Positions 10,001 through 17,765 of a stretch of 34,531 nucleotides of DNA are shown in pieces (position 1 is the first letter of the stretch; every line of letters starts with the position of its first letter). A model generated the notes under the pieces. It was given only the letters and a program-made list of their open reading frames with translations. It had not been told where the DNA came from and ran no database searches. The DNA lies in the NCBI RefSeq assembly GCF_015244565.1, contig NZ_JABCQG010000020.1, positions 1 through 34,531 on the forward strand, written 5' to 3'. This stretch comes from Gluconobacter vitians (GTDB lineage: Bacteria > Pseudomonadota > Alphaproteobacteria > Acetobacterales > Acetobacteraceae). A program made the position numbers and the translations under genes.

Positions 10001-10359
10001 AGAGACCGCGGATCGGAAACCGGAAAGATCAGATAGCTGAAAACACCATGGGCACCGACCCTGAGCGGCTGCGCACCTGAAGGATGCGCAATAACCGCTG
10101 AAACCGCCCTGCCCGTCACATCGAAACGAAGGGCATCCCGCCCCGTGAAGCCACTGTCGGGATGCGCCGTCAGCACCTCGTCTTTCTGCGGCCCGCCCCC
10201 AAATGACAGGTGCCATCCCGCTCCGGTCTGACCAGTACGATCCTGCGACAGATCGATCAGGCCAGACACGTCCGACTGACTCAGGGCGGGTGTTACGGAA
10301 AGCGACTGTGCAACCAGAGAGAATGCGATCACCCGGCCAAGATCTGCGAATCTTTTCAT
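7015..10359 (-). CDS. Multidomain GH92 alpha-mannosidase
   Basis: A 1114-residue secreted enzyme (signal peptide about residues 1-27, MKRFADLGRVIAFSLV...ALS). Domains in order: a jelly-roll, carbohydrate-binding-like N-terminal module (about 35-215); the GH92 N-terminal sandwich starting VDTRRGTNANG (about 220-480); the catalytic domain (about 490-960); and a C-terminal F5/8-type (discoidin-like) module (about 985-1105). Hallmarks: YTETNAW with likely acid E755, HSNQPAHH at 821-828, and GDEDNGEMSAWW at 865-876 with D866/D868. Where its neighbour has Glu in GNEP this protein has Gln (Q824), placing it in a different GH92 subgroup. Start ATG at 10359 has GGA a few bases upstream. It is the first gene of a two-gene mannosidase operon, divergent from a TonB-dependent receptor. 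Confidence 0.92.
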   Translation of the reverse strand: MKRFADLGRVIAFSLVAQSLSVTPALSQSDVSGLIDLSQDRTGQTGAGWHLSFGGGPQKDEVLTAHPDSGFTGRDALRFDVTGRAVSAVIAHPSGAQPLRVGAHGVFSYLIFPVSDPRSLTDPATFTTLDIVFSDGSRASALGARDLSGAALTGRGQGNGRALYPNQWNRVEVPLGAIAAGRTVSAIEIRSDAPGGGPYHVYLDDVAITDSGETQARSPVDWVDTRRGTNANGRYSRGNNFPAVAMPHGFNFWTPVTRGDSNWLYQYQERNGADNRPRLEALSLSHEPSPWMGDRQTFQIMPVPGSDVPSADRTARSVAFDHEHETALPYRYAVTLANGIVAEMAPTDHAAIMRFRYPGAEGQLVFDNINDHGHLVIAPDGRSAAGYTDVASGLSTGATRMFVTLAFDRPAKAQGRLTGQKRDDVEAWASFDTHDGKSLEVRIATSLISLEQARRNLAMELPPSMTFDAVAQAAKEAWNSCLGHVSIPGAAEDEQGTLYGNLYRLYLYPNEAHENVGTAEAPRFAHASPFVTPAGANTDTRTGARIVPGRLYVNNGFWDTYRAAWPAYALLTPGEAGTLIDGFVQQYREGGWIARWSSPGYADLMTGTSADVAFADAWRKGVRNFDATGFYRAALKDATVVPDDPGVGRKGLARSAYRGFTDTDTDEALSWSNAATLNDFALGEMASDLAATTSGSSAARADFAAEAWYLHNRALDYIRLFDRDVGFFVGRRPDGTWRVAKKDFDPLAWGGDYTETNAWTMAFDPVQDGRGLASLYGGREGLARKLDAYFATPGDYHVGDYGGVIHEMREMHDIRMGQYSHSNQPAHHILYMYDYAGEPWKAQDKIRDVMNRLYRGSTIGQGYPGDEDNGEMSAWWVFSAAGFYPLRMGTPTYAIGAPRFETMRLSVQGGRTLTIRAPGVSDENRYIQSVTFNGHPLTRWWISQKDIDAGGELRFTMGPRPSQWGADEAAALPSLTSGQEQPDPAADLMDIAGARVTGPAAAFDNDAMTKAVIPATGLSVELPVATRVLAYTMTSGDAVARTPSSWEVLASDDGVRWDVIDRRRGEHFAWKHQVRPFLLTDEPPHRFYRWVPHDGQGSEIGEFELLGHDAGQKR

Positions 10360-10901
10360 GTCATCCGTTCACTTCGCCCGATGCATCAGAACAATACACG
10401 GTGCACAAAATCAGCAGACCATTTTTATTCTACAATAAATTCCTGCCGACAAGCCCGGGAAAGACGTGGCACAGCCGCTCCTCGCAGGTCCGCCTTATTA
10501 TATCGCCAAAGAAAAACCTTCAGGGCGCATCCCGAAACCAAACCGGAACAAAAACAGCGGCAAGAAAGCCACTGAAAAAGACCACAAATTCCAACATTGG
10601 AAACGAAAATATTATCTTATATTGTATTTTTACTTTAATTTTACGCGATAATTATAGCTTATATTTATAAAATATACGTACAGACATAATGACAATTCCA
10701 CCCTTTCGAGAAACAAGCCGTGTCATTGAAAATGGAAATCATTTTTCCCTCTTGCATGAAACCACATGTTGCAGATCTGTCACAACTTATACCTTAAGTT
10801 AATCTGCCGTAACATAAACAGACGATTCCAGCTTGCGTATCTGCCTCATACTGTTTCGATTAAGCATCTTACGCTTCAAAGCGGTTTTCGGAGTTACTTT
10901 T
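10360..10901. promoter_or_regulatory. Divergent promoter region between GH92 operon and receptor
   Basis: About 540 bases without a gene. The half near the mannosidase is G+C-rich; 10580-10830 is strongly A+T-rich and should hold the receptor promoter. A 14-bp palindrome with arms TTCCAA and TTGGAA (10589-10602) is a candidate operator. No regulator or sigma/anti-sigma pair is encoded beside it. Short open frames in the stretch lack ribosome-binding sites and family features. Confidence 0.4.
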
Positions 10902-13900
10902 ATGCGAATGGGAAGGCGTTTCCGTTTTGGCGCCACGCTGTGCAGCGCTACCATCCTTGGCACTGTCGTCACGCCGGCGATGATCCTCAAGGCTCACGCT
11001 GCGGATACGGATGCAACAACAGCTAGCAAAACGAAAAAAACAGTCAAAAAGACCGCAAGCGCACCTGCCGCTGCACCGGCTCCCGCTGCGGCCAGCGCAC
11101 GACATAGCGGAAACGCTGAAGTCCTGCGGTCTGCCCGCCGGGGGAACTCGGAGCCCAGAAGCGGTTCAGAGAACATCATCGTCACCGGTTCGCTGATTCA
11201 CGACCCGAACCTGCACAGCGCCTCCCCGATGACGCAGCTCACACGGCAGGATCTGCAGCAGCGCGGCATCAAGACAGTCACCGACGCGCTCCAGCAGTTA
11301 TCATCGAATGGTGCCGGCAACCTGACATCCGCCTTCAGTGCCAACGGTGCCTTCGCGGCCGGTGCTTCCGCGCCGTCCCTGCGCGGCCTTTCGACTGACT
11401 CGACGCTTGTCCTGATGGACGGCCAGCGCCTGTCCTATTACCCGCTGTCCGATGACGGCGAACGTAACTTTGTCGACACGCAGTGGATGCCGTCCTCCAT
11501 CATGGAACGCACGGACGTTCTTCAGGATGGCGGATCGGCAACGTACGGCGCAGATGCCGTTGCTGGCGTGGTCAACATGGTGACACGCCGGCAGATCAAG
11601 GGCGTGGAAGCCAATGCCGAAGGCGGCCTGAGCCAGCGTGGCGACACCGGTCACCAGCGGCTCTATGCCACATTCGGCCATGGCGACCTCGATCGTGACG
11701 GCTACAACGTCTACATCAACTCCGAATACCAGCAGGATGACGCGCTGTATAATCGCCAGCTCGGCTATCCGTACAATTCCGGTGACCTGACCGGAGTTGG
11801 CGGCGGCAACGGCAATTACAACGTCGCTTCAAACGGTGCGATCAACAATTTCGTAGCCACACCGAACGCGATTGTCCGCCCGGTCAACAGCAATGGCACG
11901 GCAGCCGGACCGTGGCAGCTGCTCAACCCCTCCGCAGGCTGCTCCGCAACCGGTGGTGGCGGTCTCGTGTCAGGCACCGTGAATGGTGGCGTTGGCAACA
12001 ACAACCAGGCCTGCACCATGAACAGCGAGCGTTACGGAATGGTCGTCCCATCCGTACGACGCATCAGCGCAAGCGCACATTTCATCGCAAATGTGACCCC
12101 GCGCTCGCAGTTCACGACGATGTTCAACTACGCACAGACGGATACGTACGAGCTTTCGCACAACCCGTATCCTGTCCAGACGTCTAACCAGAACAAGTCC
12201 GTCAGCCTGATCGGCATCCAGCTTCCCGCGGTTCTGCCCAACGGACAGCTGAACCCCAACGATCCCTTCGCTGCCCAGGGCCAGAACGCCAACATCTACG
12301 GCACCTTCGGCAATAATGTTCCCGGAAACACCCAGTTCAGCCAGACCTTCCGTGGATCCGCCCGCTATAGCGGATGGGAACCGTCGAAATGGGGCAGTGA
12401 CTGGAAGTACGACGTCAACTTCGTTGGCATGAATACGCTTCTGGACCAGACCTATACCGGCTATCCCAATGTTTACGCCCTGCAGAACGCGGTCAATGAC
12501 GGCACGTACAACTTCGTAAACCCGTCACAGACGCCGGCTTCGGTCGTCAATTCGATCTTCCCGAACATCACGACCCATTCGCGTTCGCAGGAATATTCCG
12601 GTGAAATGACGGCCAGCAAGGGACTGTTCCGCCTGCCGGGCGGCATGACCACGCTTGCCATCGGCGGCAACGTGCGCTGGGAAGCCCTGAACGATCCCAA
12701 CGCAAACCCGACGATCAACAATGTTGCAGCCACGCAGCTTTATGCGGGCATCAACCCGTTCAACGCGCAGGGCAGCCGCTGGGTCGAGTCCGGCTTCTTC
12801 GAAGTCGCCCTGCCCTTCCACAAGATGTTTGATGCCGACATTTCCGGCCGTTACGACAATTACTCGACCGGAAACCGTCACTTCTCGCCGAAGGTCGGCG
12901 TGAACTTCCGTCCGACAGACTCCCTGACGATGCGCGGAACCTTCTCCCGCGGCTTCCGTATCCCGAGCTTCGCGGAAACGGGCGGCTCCAACGTCGGCTA
13001 CACGAACTACACCATCAAGAATGCCGACTGGATCGCCGAACATAATGGCGACGCCTACACGAACGCCTACAGCCTCGGCGTCAATTCGAGCGGCAACAAA
13101 AACCTCAAGCCGGAAATCTCGACCAACGTTACAGGCGGTATGGTTTTCCACCCGACGAACTGGGTCAGCCTGAGCGTCGATTACTACTACATCGAAAAGC
13201 AGCGCTACATCACAGCTAACCCGATCCAGGCCGGCGACGTCGCGGAAGCCTATATCGCGAATGGTGGCTCCTACTCGGCGCCTGGTGTCACGGTGACCCC
13301 GGATACGGTCGATCCGCAGGACCCGAGCGCTTCCGTCCGTCCGGGCATCATCAATATCGGCTATATCAACGCCAACAAGCTCGTAACGGATGGTGTTGAC
13401 GCTGAATTCTCCGCACGGCACCGCCTGCCGGGTCCGCTGCACGACGTGATGTGGTTCAGTCACGGACAGTTCACCTATGTCCGCAACTTCAACCTGACCC
13501 TCCCGAACGGCAGCGTTCAGCACTACGCCGGCACGATCGGTCCGTGGGAAGCAGTGTCCGCATCGGGTACGCCGCGCTGGAGAGCCAACTGGGCCAACAC
13601 CTTCACCTGGAAGTCGCTCTCGGTCACGCCGACGGTCTACTACACCAGCGGTTACAAGACGGTGTCTGAAGACTACCAGGCCGGTCTCGGCTGCGGACAG
13701 TCTCTCGCACAGGTCAACAACAGCTTTGCTCCCAACCAGTGCCACGTGAAGAACTGGTGGGATGTCGATCTCACGCTGTCCTATCAGGTCAACAAGCGCC
13801 TGAACGTCTATGCGAACGTCTACAACCTGCTCGGCTTCAGAGCACCGTACGACTACGCAACCTACGGGTCCTATCTGTACAACTCTTCCTGGGCCCAGAA

Positions 13901-13949
13901 GGGGATCATCATGCGCTCCTTCCAGTTCGGTGCAACGCTCACCCTCTGA
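10902..13949 (+). CDS. TonB-dependent outer-membrane receptor
   Basis: A 1015-residue receptor. I choose the ATG at 10902, because GGAG lies 8-9 bases upstream and a normal signal peptide follows (MRMGRRFRFGATL...KAHA, about 33 residues); an upstream start at 10833 would add 23 residues without a ribosome-binding site. After a Lys/Ala/Pro-rich spacer comes a TonB-box-like ENIIVTGS, the plug domain (PMTQLTRQDLQQRGIKTVTDAL, SLRGLSTDSTLVLMDGQRL, YGADAVAGVVNMVTR), then the 22-strand barrel ending FQFGATLTL. Receptors of this type take up siderophores, vitamins or oligosaccharides using TonB-ExbBD energy. The divergent mannosidase genes suggest a glycan substrate here, but that is inference from position. 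A strong terminator follows. Confidence 0.93.
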   Translation: MRMGRRFRFGATLCSATILGTVVTPAMILKAHAADTDATTASKTKKTVKKTASAPAAAPAPAAASARHSGNAEVLRSARRGNSEPRSGSENIIVTGSLIHDPNLHSASPMTQLTRQDLQQRGIKTVTDALQQLSSNGAGNLTSAFSANGAFAAGASAPSLRGLSTDSTLVLMDGQRLSYYPLSDDGERNFVDTQWMPSSIMERTDVLQDGGSATYGADAVAGVVNMVTRRQIKGVEANAEGGLSQRGDTGHQRLYATFGHGDLDRDGYNVYINSEYQQDDALYNRQLGYPYNSGDLTGVGGGNGNYNVASNGAINNFVATPNAIVRPVNSNGTAAGPWQLLNPSAGCSATGGGGLVSGTVNGGVGNNNQACTMNSERYGMVVPSVRRISASAHFIANVTPRSQFTTMFNYAQTDTYELSHNPYPVQTSNQNKSVSLIGIQLPAVLPNGQLNPNDPFAAQGQNANIYGTFGNNVPGNTQFSQTFRGSARYSGWEPSKWGSDWKYDVNFVGMNTLLDQTYTGYPNVYALQNAVNDGTYNFVNPSQTPASVVNSIFPNITTHSRSQEYSGEMTASKGLFRLPGGMTTLAIGGNVRWEALNDPNANPTINNVAATQLYAGINPFNAQGSRWVESGFFEVALPFHKMFDADISGRYDNYSTGNRHFSPKVGVNFRPTDSLTMRGTFSRGFRIPSFAETGGSNVGYTNYTIKNADWIAEHNGDAYTNAYSLGVNSSGNKNLKPEISTNVTGGMVFHPTNWVSLSVDYYYIEKQRYITANPIQAGDVAEAYIANGGSYSAPGVTVTPDTVDPQDPSASVRPGIINIGYINANKLVTDGVDAEFSARHRLPGPLHDVMWFSHGQFTYVRNFNLTLPNGSVQHYAGTIGPWEAVSASGTPRWRANWANTFTWKSLSVTPTVYYTSGYKTVSEDYQAGLGCGQSLAQVNNSFAPNQCHVKNWWDVDLTLSYQVNKRLNVYANVYNLLGFRAPYDYATYGSYLYNSSWAQKGIIMRSFQFGATLTL

Positions 13950-13994
13950 AGGACCAGTTTCCCCAAGGGTCACATACCCTGCAGAAACAACAGC

Positions 13995-14030
13995 AATGGG
14001 ATGGCATTTCGATGCCATCCCATTTTTTAT
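13995..14030 (+). terminator. Rho-independent terminator of the receptor gene
   Basis: A 13-bp perfect stem (13995-14007 with 14012-14024) capped by a TTCG tetraloop is followed by a T-run (14023-14028), 45 bases after the receptor stop. The minus strand side lacks a T-run, so termination of the convergent metF transcript here is less certain. Confidence 0.92.
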
Positions 14031-14114
14031 GTCCGCTTTCCTGACACATCCCCTGCCGCAGGTTCCGTATCATCACATGTCCGGAACGGCGAGAGAACTC
14101 TTCTGCTCAGTTGT

Positions 14115-14996
14115 TCATCCCACGGTATCGAGACCCAGAAGCCGGCACAATGCGATTCCCGGCTCTGCACGGTTCAGGGTATAGAGGTGAAAACTCTCGA
14201 CCCCATGGCGCTGCAACTCCCGGCACATCATGGCGGCCAGTGCCGTCGTGACCTGCGAACACACTTCCGGCTGATCTTCCAGATCCGTAACCTGCCTCAG
14301 CAGCCAGTCCGGAATATGCGCGCCGCACATCTCCGCAAATTTCCGCGCCTGGGCCACATTGCCGATCGGTAAAATTCCCGGAACGATCTCTGCCGTGATC
14401 CCCGCCGCCACAGCCCTGTCCCGGAAGCGGAGAAATGCTTCGGGCGTGAAGAAGAACTGCGTGATGGCACGCGTGGCCCCGGCATCCAGCTTGCGCCGTA
14501 GATTGTCCAGATCCGCCTGCGCGCTCAGCGCCTCCGGATGGACTTCCGGATAGGCTGCTACCGCAATCTCGAACGGCGCCACATCCCGCAAGCCCCGCAC
14601 AAGTTCCGCCGCCGAACGATACCCTTCCGGATGCGGCACGAAACCCGCTTCCATATCCGGCGCATCCCCCCGAAGCGCTACGATATGCCGCACCCCGGCG
14701 TTCCAGTACGCCCGCGCTACATCATCAACATCCTGGCGCGACGCTCCAACACAGGTCAGATGCCCCGCAACCGGAACCCCCGTCCGCTGCCCCAGACGCT
14801 CGGCCGTCCGGATGCTCCTGTCCCGCGTTGACCCTCCCGCCCCGTAAGTGACGGACATGAATCCGGGCCCATAGGCCGCAAGCCGGCTGGCCGTGTTCTC
14901 CAGCGCCTCTGCTGCGGCCGGCGTCTTGGGTGGAAAGAACTCAAACGAGACCCTGGGCTTGCACAACGGCGCCAGCTTTGAAAAATCGGCAGACAT
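14115..14996 (-). CDS. metF: 5,10-methylenetetrahydrofolate reductase
   Basis: MetF reduces 5,10-methylene-tetrahydrofolate to 5-methyl-tetrahydrofolate with FAD, supplying the methyl group for methionine synthase. The 293-residue form from ATG 14996 matches the usual bacterial length; a GTG at 15035 would add 13 residues and is less likely, as a weak GAG-type site precedes the ATG. Visible family features: SFEFFPPK with the catalytic Glu close to the N-terminus, SVTYGAGGSTRDRS for folate/FAD binding, HLTCVGASRQDV, ALRGDAP, and TQFFFTPEAFLRF. It lies 96 bases after metE on the same strand, so both are likely made from one B12-riboswitch-controlled transcript; this gives coordinate supply of methyl-folate and its consumer MetE. 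Confidence 0.95.
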   Translation of the reverse strand: MSADFSKLAPLCKPRVSFEFFPPKTPAAAEALENTASRLAAYGPGFMSVTYGAGGSTRDRSIRTAERLGQRTGVPVAGHLTCVGASRQDVDDVARAYWNAGVRHIVALRGDAPDMEAGFVPHPEGYRSAAELVRGLRDVAPFEIAVAAYPEVHPEALSAQADLDNLRRKLDAGATRAITQFFFTPEAFLRFRDRAVAAGITAEIVPGILPIGNVAQARKFAEMCGAHIPDWLLRQVTDLEDQPEVCSQVTTALAAMMCRELQRHGVESFHLYTLNRAEPGIALCRLLGLDTVG

Positions 14997-15092
14997 ATCA
15001 CTCTCGGACAAGGCTGAAGAATGGGGAAAAACCACCGGATCGAAAAGGAGACGGCACAGGCCGCCCCCTTCCCGTTCCGGAACGAAAGGAAA

Positions 15093-17390
15093 TCAGGCCG
15101 CAGCCTCGGCCCGAAGCAGACGGGCCGCTTCCACCATGTTGGCAATCGCAGGCTCGACTTCCGGCCATTTGCGGGTCTTGAGACCACAATCCGGATTGAC
15201 CCAGATCTGCCGGTCTTCCAGACGCTCACGTGCCGCACGCAACAGCGCCACCATTTCCTCAACGGTCGGAACGCGCGGGGAATGAATGTCGTAAACCCCC
15301 GGACCGATCTCGGCCGGATAGGCGTCCTGCACGAATGCATCGAGCAGTTCCATCTTCGAACGCGCCGTCTCGATGGAAATGACATCCGCATCCATCGCCG
15401 CAATGGCGACAATGATGTCGTTGAATTCCGAATAGCACATATGGGTGTGGATCTGCGTGCGATCCGCAACCCCCGATGCCGTCAGGCGGAAGCTTTCGAC
15501 GGCCCAGTCCAGATAGGTCTTCCAGTCCCTGCGACGCAGCGGCAGACCCTCGCGCAGTGCAGCTTCGTCGATCTGGATCATCGCCGCACCGGCCGCTTCC
15601 AGATCCTGCACTTCGTCACGGATGGCGAGCGCGATCTGACGGCATGTCGCCGCCCGCGGCTGGTCATCACGAACGAACGACCAGTTGAGGATCGTGACAG
15701 GCCCTGTCAGCATGCCCTTCATCGGACGCTCCGTCAGGGACTGCGCATAACGCCACCATTCGACCGTCATCGGGTGCGGGCGCGACACATCCCCGAAAAT
15801 GATCGGCGGGCGGACATAACGCGACCCATAGGACTGCACCCAGGCATGCTTCGTGAACACGAAACCCGAAAGCTGCTCACCGAAATACTGCACCATGTCA
15901 TTGCGCTCGAATTCGCCATGCACCAGCGCATCCAGCCCGACCTCTTCCTGCCAGCGCACGGCCTTGCTGGTCTGCTCCCGCAGAAACGCAGTGTAGTCCG
16001 CTTCCGGCAACTCGCCCCTGGCATTGGCCGCACGCGCAGCGCGGATTTCCGGTGTCTGGGGGAACGATCCGATGGTCGTTGTCGGGAACAGCGGCAGGTC
16101 CAGCCAAGCCTGCTGTTCATCGCGACGCCGGGCAAACGGCGCATTCCGGCAGCTCTGTTCCGGCGTCACGGCCATCAGACGGGTCTGCACTGCAAGATCA
16201 TGAATGCGCGGCGAACTGCGACGCAGACTGGCCGCCCGGTCGGACGCCTCCAGCACATCACGCACGGCATCGCGCCCCTGCTCAAGCGCCGTTGCCAGCG
16301 TGCGCAGTTCCGCAATCTTCTGCACGGCAAAAGCCAGCCACTGCCCGATTTCCGGGTCCAGATCCGTCTCGCGCGCAAGATCGATCGGCACATGCAACAG
16401 CGAGCATGACGGCGCCAGCACGAGATTGCCCCGCGCCCGGAAGATCGGCTCAAGCCCGTTCAGCAGCCGGCTGAGATCGGCACGCCAGACATTGCGACCA
16501 TCCACAACCCCGAGCGACAGCAGAAGCTCCGGCCGTACCTTGCCCAGCACATCGGCCAGCTGTTCCGGGGCCCGGACCAGATCCAGATGCAGCCCATGCA
16601 CCGGCAGCGACAGCGCGGTGTCGAGATTGTCATCCAGCGCGCCGAAATACGGGGTCAGCATGATCTTTATGGAGGGAACAGCGGCCGTCAGCGTCGCATA
16701 GGCCGTGCGGAACGCTGCCCGCGCCGCATCATCCAGATCCAGCGCCAGCCCCGGCTCATCGAACTGCACCCAGTCCGCACCTTCCGCCACCAGCTGTTCC
16801 AGAACCTGCTGATAGACCGGCAGCACCCGCTCCAGAAGCCCGAGCGGACTCACCTCTTGGTCGCCACGGATCTTGGCCAGAAGCAGATAGGTCACAGGCC
16901 CGAGCAGCACCGGCCGCGTCTGAAACCCAAGCGCCTTGGCCTCACGATACTCGTCAACAACCTTCGTCGTGGACAGGCGGAATGTCTGGTCCGCCGTCAG
17001 ATCCGGCACGAGATAATGATAGTTCGTATCGAACCACTTCGTCATTTCCCCCGCAGTCACGCCATGTGCACAGCACCCCTGGGACCCGCGGGCCATCGCG
17101 AAATAGGTGACCGGATCAACCGTCCCGCCTTTCCAGCCATAGGCCTCGGGCACGGCACCGAGCATAGCCGAAATATCCAGGACATGATCGTAAAGCGAGA
17201 AATCGTTCGACGGCACGATATCCGCGCCATGCTCCTTCTGGCTGGTCCAGTTGACCCTGCGCAGAGTGGATGCGGTCGACAGAAGCGCATCGAGTTCCGA
17301 ACGACCCGACCAGTAGCTTTCCAGTGCGGTCTTGAGTTCACGACGCAGACCGATGCGCGGAAATCCGAGTGAGGCGACACTGACGCCCAT
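15093..17390 (-). CDS. metE: Cobalamin-independent methionine synthase
   Basis: MetE transfers the methyl group of 5-methyl-tetrahydropteroyl-triglutamate to homocysteine, giving methionine without B12. The 765-residue length is normal. The N-terminal barrel starts ASLGFPRIGLRRELK; the C-terminal barrel begins near FPTTTIGSFPQT and carries the zinc ligands H650 and C652 (HMCYSEFND), E674 (ISIETARS) and C735 (NPDCGLKTR). All metal ligands are present, so it should be active. GGAG sits 10 bases before the ATG. The gene follows a long leader with a cobalamin riboswitch, so expression is expected only when B12 is scarce. metF follows on the same strand. Confidence 0.97.
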   Translation of the reverse strand: MGVSVASLGFPRIGLRRELKTALESYWSGRSELDALLSTASTLRRVNWTSQKEHGADIVPSNDFSLYDHVLDISAMLGAVPEAYGWKGGTVDPVTYFAMARGSQGCCAHGVTAGEMTKWFDTNYHYLVPDLTADQTFRLSTTKVVDEYREAKALGFQTRPVLLGPVTYLLLAKIRGDQEVSPLGLLERVLPVYQQVLEQLVAEGADWVQFDEPGLALDLDDAARAAFRTAYATLTAAVPSIKIMLTPYFGALDDNLDTALSLPVHGLHLDLVRAPEQLADVLGKVRPELLLSLGVVDGRNVWRADLSRLLNGLEPIFRARGNLVLAPSCSLLHVPIDLARETDLDPEIGQWLAFAVQKIAELRTLATALEQGRDAVRDVLEASDRAASLRRSSPRIHDLAVQTRLMAVTPEQSCRNAPFARRRDEQQAWLDLPLFPTTTIGSFPQTPEIRAARAANARGELPEADYTAFLREQTSKAVRWQEEVGLDALVHGEFERNDMVQYFGEQLSGFVFTKHAWVQSYGSRYVRPPIIFGDVSRPHPMTVEWWRYAQSLTERPMKGMLTGPVTILNWSFVRDDQPRAATCRQIALAIRDEVQDLEAAGAAMIQIDEAALREGLPLRRRDWKTYLDWAVESFRLTASGVADRTQIHTHMCYSEFNDIIVAIAAMDADVISIETARSKMELLDAFVQDAYPAEIGPGVYDIHSPRVPTVEEMVALLRAARERLEDRQIWVNPDCGLKTRKWPEVEPAIANMVEAARLLRAEAAA

Positions 17391-17436
17391 GATGACATTA
17401 CTCCCAAATCACTGGCCGAAGCCGTTTTGGGCAGCA

Positions 17437-17475
17437 GGATCCATGCACGTCCGACCGTTCGGACGCGGTGGATCC
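17437..17475 (-). promoter_or_regulatory. Hairpin in the metE leader, likely expression platform
   Basis: Between the riboswitch B12 box and the metE start, GGATCCA/TGGATCC (17437-17443, 17469-17475) and inner GTCCGA/TCGGAC (17449-17454, 17459-17464) form a compact two-part hairpin. No T-run follows, so control may act on translation or antitermination. It is about 33 bases upstream of the metE ribosome-binding site. Confidence 0.5.
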
Positions 17476-17509
17476 CTCACCATCCAGACACCCCGCCGGA
17501 CGGCTCGCT

Positions 17510-17700
17510 GCGGCCATGGCAGGTCTCCTGGCTTGCGGGTCATCATCGTCATGCCGTCTTCCCGGATCAGGACAATCCAGTGACATCGTGGCACCGACTC
17601 ACCGCTCACAGTTGCGGGGACAGCGCTGGCCTCACACCAGCTTCCCTCTTGGCTCCACCCGGATTCACAACCCGGCCGGAGAACCATGGCGTTCCGAGAT
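17510..17700 (-). ncRNA. Cobalamin (B12) riboswitch
   Basis: Read on the minus strand, the leader contains the B12 box AGCCAGGAGACCTGCC (17533 to 17518) at its 3' end and, upstream, the conserved core pieces GGGAAGCTGGTGTGAGGCC, TCCCCGCAACTG, GTCGGTGCCAC and CACTG in the right order. Established knowledge: this RNA class binds adenosylcobalamin and shuts off the downstream gene. Here the target is metE-metF, so B12 represses the B12-independent pathway. This implies that the cell also uses or imports B12, and probably has a MetH elsewhere. The 5' edge is approximate. Confidence 0.96.
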
Positions 17701-17725
17701 AGAACCATCCGAAACAGCCTGTCAA
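17696..17725 (-). promoter_or_regulatory. Probable metE-metF promoter
   Basis: On the minus strand TTGACA (17725-17720) is followed after 18 bases by TATCTC (17701-17696), just upstream of the riboswitch. The -35 is a perfect match, the -10 is weak. It lies directly beside the A+T palindrome at 17736-17757, so a protein bound there could influence both directions. Confidence 0.5.
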
Positions 17726-17735
17726 ACTGTTTGCG

Positions 17736-17757
17736 TATATAATGATATTGTTATATA
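17736..17757. promoter_or_regulatory. A+T-rich inverted repeat, candidate operator with -10 box
   Basis: TATATAA (17736-17742) and TTATATA (17751-17757) are exact inverted repeats 8 bases apart. The left arm overlaps a TATAAT (17738-17743) that fits the -10 box of the plus-strand regulator gene. A dimeric ArsR-type repressor bound here would block its own promoter and sit immediately upstream of the metE promoter. That the neighbouring regulator binds it is inference from position. Confidence 0.6.
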
Positions 17758-17765
17758 GTTTGTAC

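Noticed and set aside
12525-14018. 497-codon minus-strand open frame inside the receptor gene
   Set aside because: Antisense shadow of the TonB-dependent receptor, with no recognisable domain.
17742-17765. Earlier ATG for the ArsR-methyltransferase gene
   Set aside because: It lies within the -10 box and operator palindrome and would add only a non-conserved MILLYSLY extension.
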